A stretch of DNA of 8,964 nt from assembly GCA_013002625.1 (NCBI GenBank), contig JABDJE010000126.1:1-8964 (forward strand). Direction: 5' to 3'. Source of the DNA: Saprospiraceae bacterium. Lineage in GTDB: Bacteria; Bacteroidota; Bacteroidia; Chitinophagales; Saprospiraceae. Under the pieces are notes generated by a model that saw only the letters and a list, made by a program, of their open reading frames with translations, had not been told where the DNA came from and did no database searches. A program made the position numbers and the translations under genes. How positions within the stretch are numbered: position 1 is the stretch's first letter; each line of letters begins with the position of its first letter. Shown piece by piece: positions 7,285-8,964 of this stretch.

Positions 7285-8964
7285 TTATAGTTTAATGATT
7301 TTTTCAGTTTGTACAACTTTGTTGTTCTGCAATATTGTAATGAAATATACGCCATCAGTGAGATCATTAGTATTGATCTTAAAGACATTTTCAGTGATAT
7401 AATTTTTTTGATACACTTTTTGACCTGTATTATTAATCACTTCGAGAGTATATCCCTCAATGCCTTTTGGTTTTTCAATGTGCACTACTTCATTTACAGG
7501 ATTTGGAAAGATAATAAACTCTAAATTTGATTGATTATTCTGTTGTTTTATTGATCGTCCCAAAACCGGGGTACATCCAGAATCTGTATATCGTGTTGTA
7601 TCATATTCGGCGACCATCTGTCTGGCCCACTGTACGACATCACCATATTCATTAGAACATAAACTGGCATTTGATTCCAAAACTGATTTGTCGGAAGCAG
7701 TTAAGGAATCACCTCCCAATAATTTTAAATTCAGCAAATATGTTTCAATCCATTTACTTGCCAAGGTATCCGTACAATCTAAAGATTCTAATGAATCAAT
7801 GCGATCAGAAATTGCATCCAAGAATAAACTATCCCTTAAGTCAGAATATCCTACAATCGAATCAATCAGGCTATTGGCCGAGTTCCAATCATTGCTGTCA
7901 ATAGCAGGAAAAACTAATCCTGATAAGGAATCCAACTTGCTATTATATGATTTTGATCCTTCAAACAGTATCTCGTGTATGTGCTGCTCGGCATTTAATA
8001 GTTCCTTCATGCCACAATCAAACTCTTCATCCCATGCATCTGAAATACAATCTGGCCAGTCCTGTGAAGGTATATTCAACAAATAAAACTTGAATAAATG
8101 ATACAGGTTAATCCAATAGAATTTCGGAAATGAATCCTTTTGAGCTTCGAGGCTATCTAAGTGCGTGCATATAAATGTTGTATCCAACATTAGATTTTTC
8201 ATACGTGGCCCAACCGTACCACTGCACTCTTTAGTGATATTCTCTGTGTTCGTTAATTGTTGAACAAAGTTTGAAGGATCCCAATCAGTAGGCAATGATT
8301 CAGTGATTGGATCAATTATAAACCTGGAACGAAATACACCAATATTTGACAATCCAACTGCTTCAGCATAACCATCGAAGACGTTAAAGTGATGTTTCTG
8401 AACACCTATGACAGATTTGATTAAAACATTATGATTATCACCATAGAGGTCGTTTTCAAAGATTTCTTGAATCTGAGCATTTTCTTCTATATCAACGGCG
8501 ATATCATCCGTATCGAATTCATTACACCCTATCATATTGTTAGCAGAATTGACTGCCAACACACCATGACTGAGAGTGCCATAGACCTCATTAGCCTCAA
8601 TAAAGTTTTCACCACCACCAGACAAACAAAGTATGCTTGCTGTAGAGGAATTGGATAAGTGTTCAATGTCATTATGTTCAACCTTGAAATTTGAGCAATT
8701 ATTTAATCTCACCGCTGCTTGTCCTTTGGTAACGTCAATATAGGAATCACTAATGCTTCCATTTGCTTTACCACTTGTTCCAAAAATAGATACAGCGCAA
8801 TCAGATAATAGACTGCCTCCTACCAACTCAATATTGCATGCATCAACATTGCATCTAGAATAGGCACTGCTAACAGGATAGTAAGTCGCTTTAATATCGC
8901 AATCCACTATACTGCCATCAGAGTTTTGTGAGATTAAAACTCCTCGTTTTCCGGTTCCTCCATT
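7285..8964 (-). CDS. Parallel-beta-helix protein with T9SS type A sorting domain, N-terminus beyond right edge
   Basis: The reading frame stays open to the right edge, giving 559 visible residues and no N-terminus; the GTG at 8907 is an internal valine, not a start. Visible residues 1 to about 220 look like a right-handed parallel beta helix of the pectate-lyase/NosD type, with coils of about 20-25 residues marked by asparagine-ladder phrases such as NCSNFKVEHNDI, GGENFIEANEV, SANNMIGCNEF and QIQEIFENDL. A mostly helical middle (about 260-460) is rich in Asp-Ser-Leu repeats (LDSLEAQ, LDSLSG, LRDSLF, IDSLESLD, GDSLTASD), of unknown role. The last 77 residues form a T9SS type A sorting domain: FIIFPNPVNEVVHIEK, a NNTGQKVYQ turn, LTDGVYFITIL and the ending TEKIIKL. 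It is likely secreted or surface-bound, since such helices often bind or cleave polysaccharides or act as adhesins; no catalytic residues can be assigned. It precedes the 511-residue propeller gene by 3 bp and probably shares its transcript. Confidence 0.85.
   Translation of the reverse strand, partial: NGGTGKRGVLISQNSDGSIVDCDIKATYYPVSSAYSRCNVDACNIELVGGSLLSDCAVSIFGTSGKANGSISDSYIDVTKGQAAVRLNNCSNFKVEHNDIEHLSNSSTASILCLSGGGENFIEANEVYGTLSHGVLAVNSANNMIGCNEFDTDDIAVDIEENAQIQEIFENDLYGDNHNVLIKSVIGVQKHHFNVFDGYAEAVGLSNIGVFRSRFIIDPITESLPTDWDPSNFVQQLTNTENITKECSGTVGPRMKNLMLDTTFICTHLDSLEAQKDSFPKFYWINLYHLFKFYLLNIPSQDWPDCISDAWDEEFDCGMKELLNAEQHIHEILFEGSKSYNSKLDSLSGLVFPAIDSNDWNSANSLIDSIVGYSDLRDSLFLDAISDRIDSLESLDCTDTLASKWIETYLLNLKLLGGDSLTASDKSVLESNASLCSNEYGDVVQWARQMVAEYDTTRYTDSGCTPVLGRSIKQQNNQSNLEFIIFPNPVNEVVHIEKPKGIEGYTLEVINNTGQKVYQKNYITENVFKINTNDLTDGVYFITILQNNKVVQTEKIIKL

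Noticed and set aside
8905..8907. GTG as a possible start of the beta-helix protein
   Set aside because: The frame continues without a stop to the window edge, the upstream residues (NGGTGKRGVLISQN) fit the beta-helix pattern, and no signal peptide follows the GTG.

Overview
The window looks like a piece of a Bacteroidota chromosome, most likely from the Saprospirales or a nearby lineage. The evidence is two proteins that end in type IX secretion system (T9SS) type A sorting domains, a C-terminal Omp85-type barrel fused to a TolB-like propeller and an MA-like domain, AT-rich intergenic DNA, and no clear Shine-Dalgarno sites before the genes. The Saprospirales assignment is an inference from the 511-residue propeller protein, whose N-terminal wording resembles proteins I associate with that group.

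There are five protein genes in three transcription units. Unit A (minus strand, 4500 down to 1) encodes a 1088-residue outer-membrane protein, with an inactive-looking peptidase-MA-like domain, a TolB-like propeller and an Omp85/BamA-like barrel. It is followed after 10 bp by a lipoprotein of the family 5 extracellular solute-binding proteins, which runs off the left edge. Unit B (plus strand, 4929-5567) is a single glyoxalase-II-like metallo-beta-lactamase-fold hydrolase. Unit C (minus strand, from beyond the right edge down to 5746) encodes two T9SS cargo proteins only 3 bp apart: a parallel-beta-helix protein that is open at the right edge, then a propeller-like protein with a signal peptide.

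The 428-bp divergent gap between units A and B is the most structured non-coding stretch. It carries three successive inverted-repeat structures: a nested palindrome of about 142 bp, a pair of mutually exclusive short hairpins, and a third bulged stem ending in TGTCATTTCGAGC. They lie too far from either gene end to be terminators and look like decayed small repeats. The 178-bp convergent gap between units B and C holds no strong terminator hairpin.

Functionally the window is mostly cell-envelope and secretion material: an outer-membrane barrel, a substrate-binding lipoprotein and two secreted or surface-anchored proteins. I see no defence system, CRISPR array, RNA gene, integrase or transposase, and no convincing new system. 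The most worthwhile leads are the structured divergent gap and the pairing of the three-module barrel protein with a solute-binding lipoprotein.
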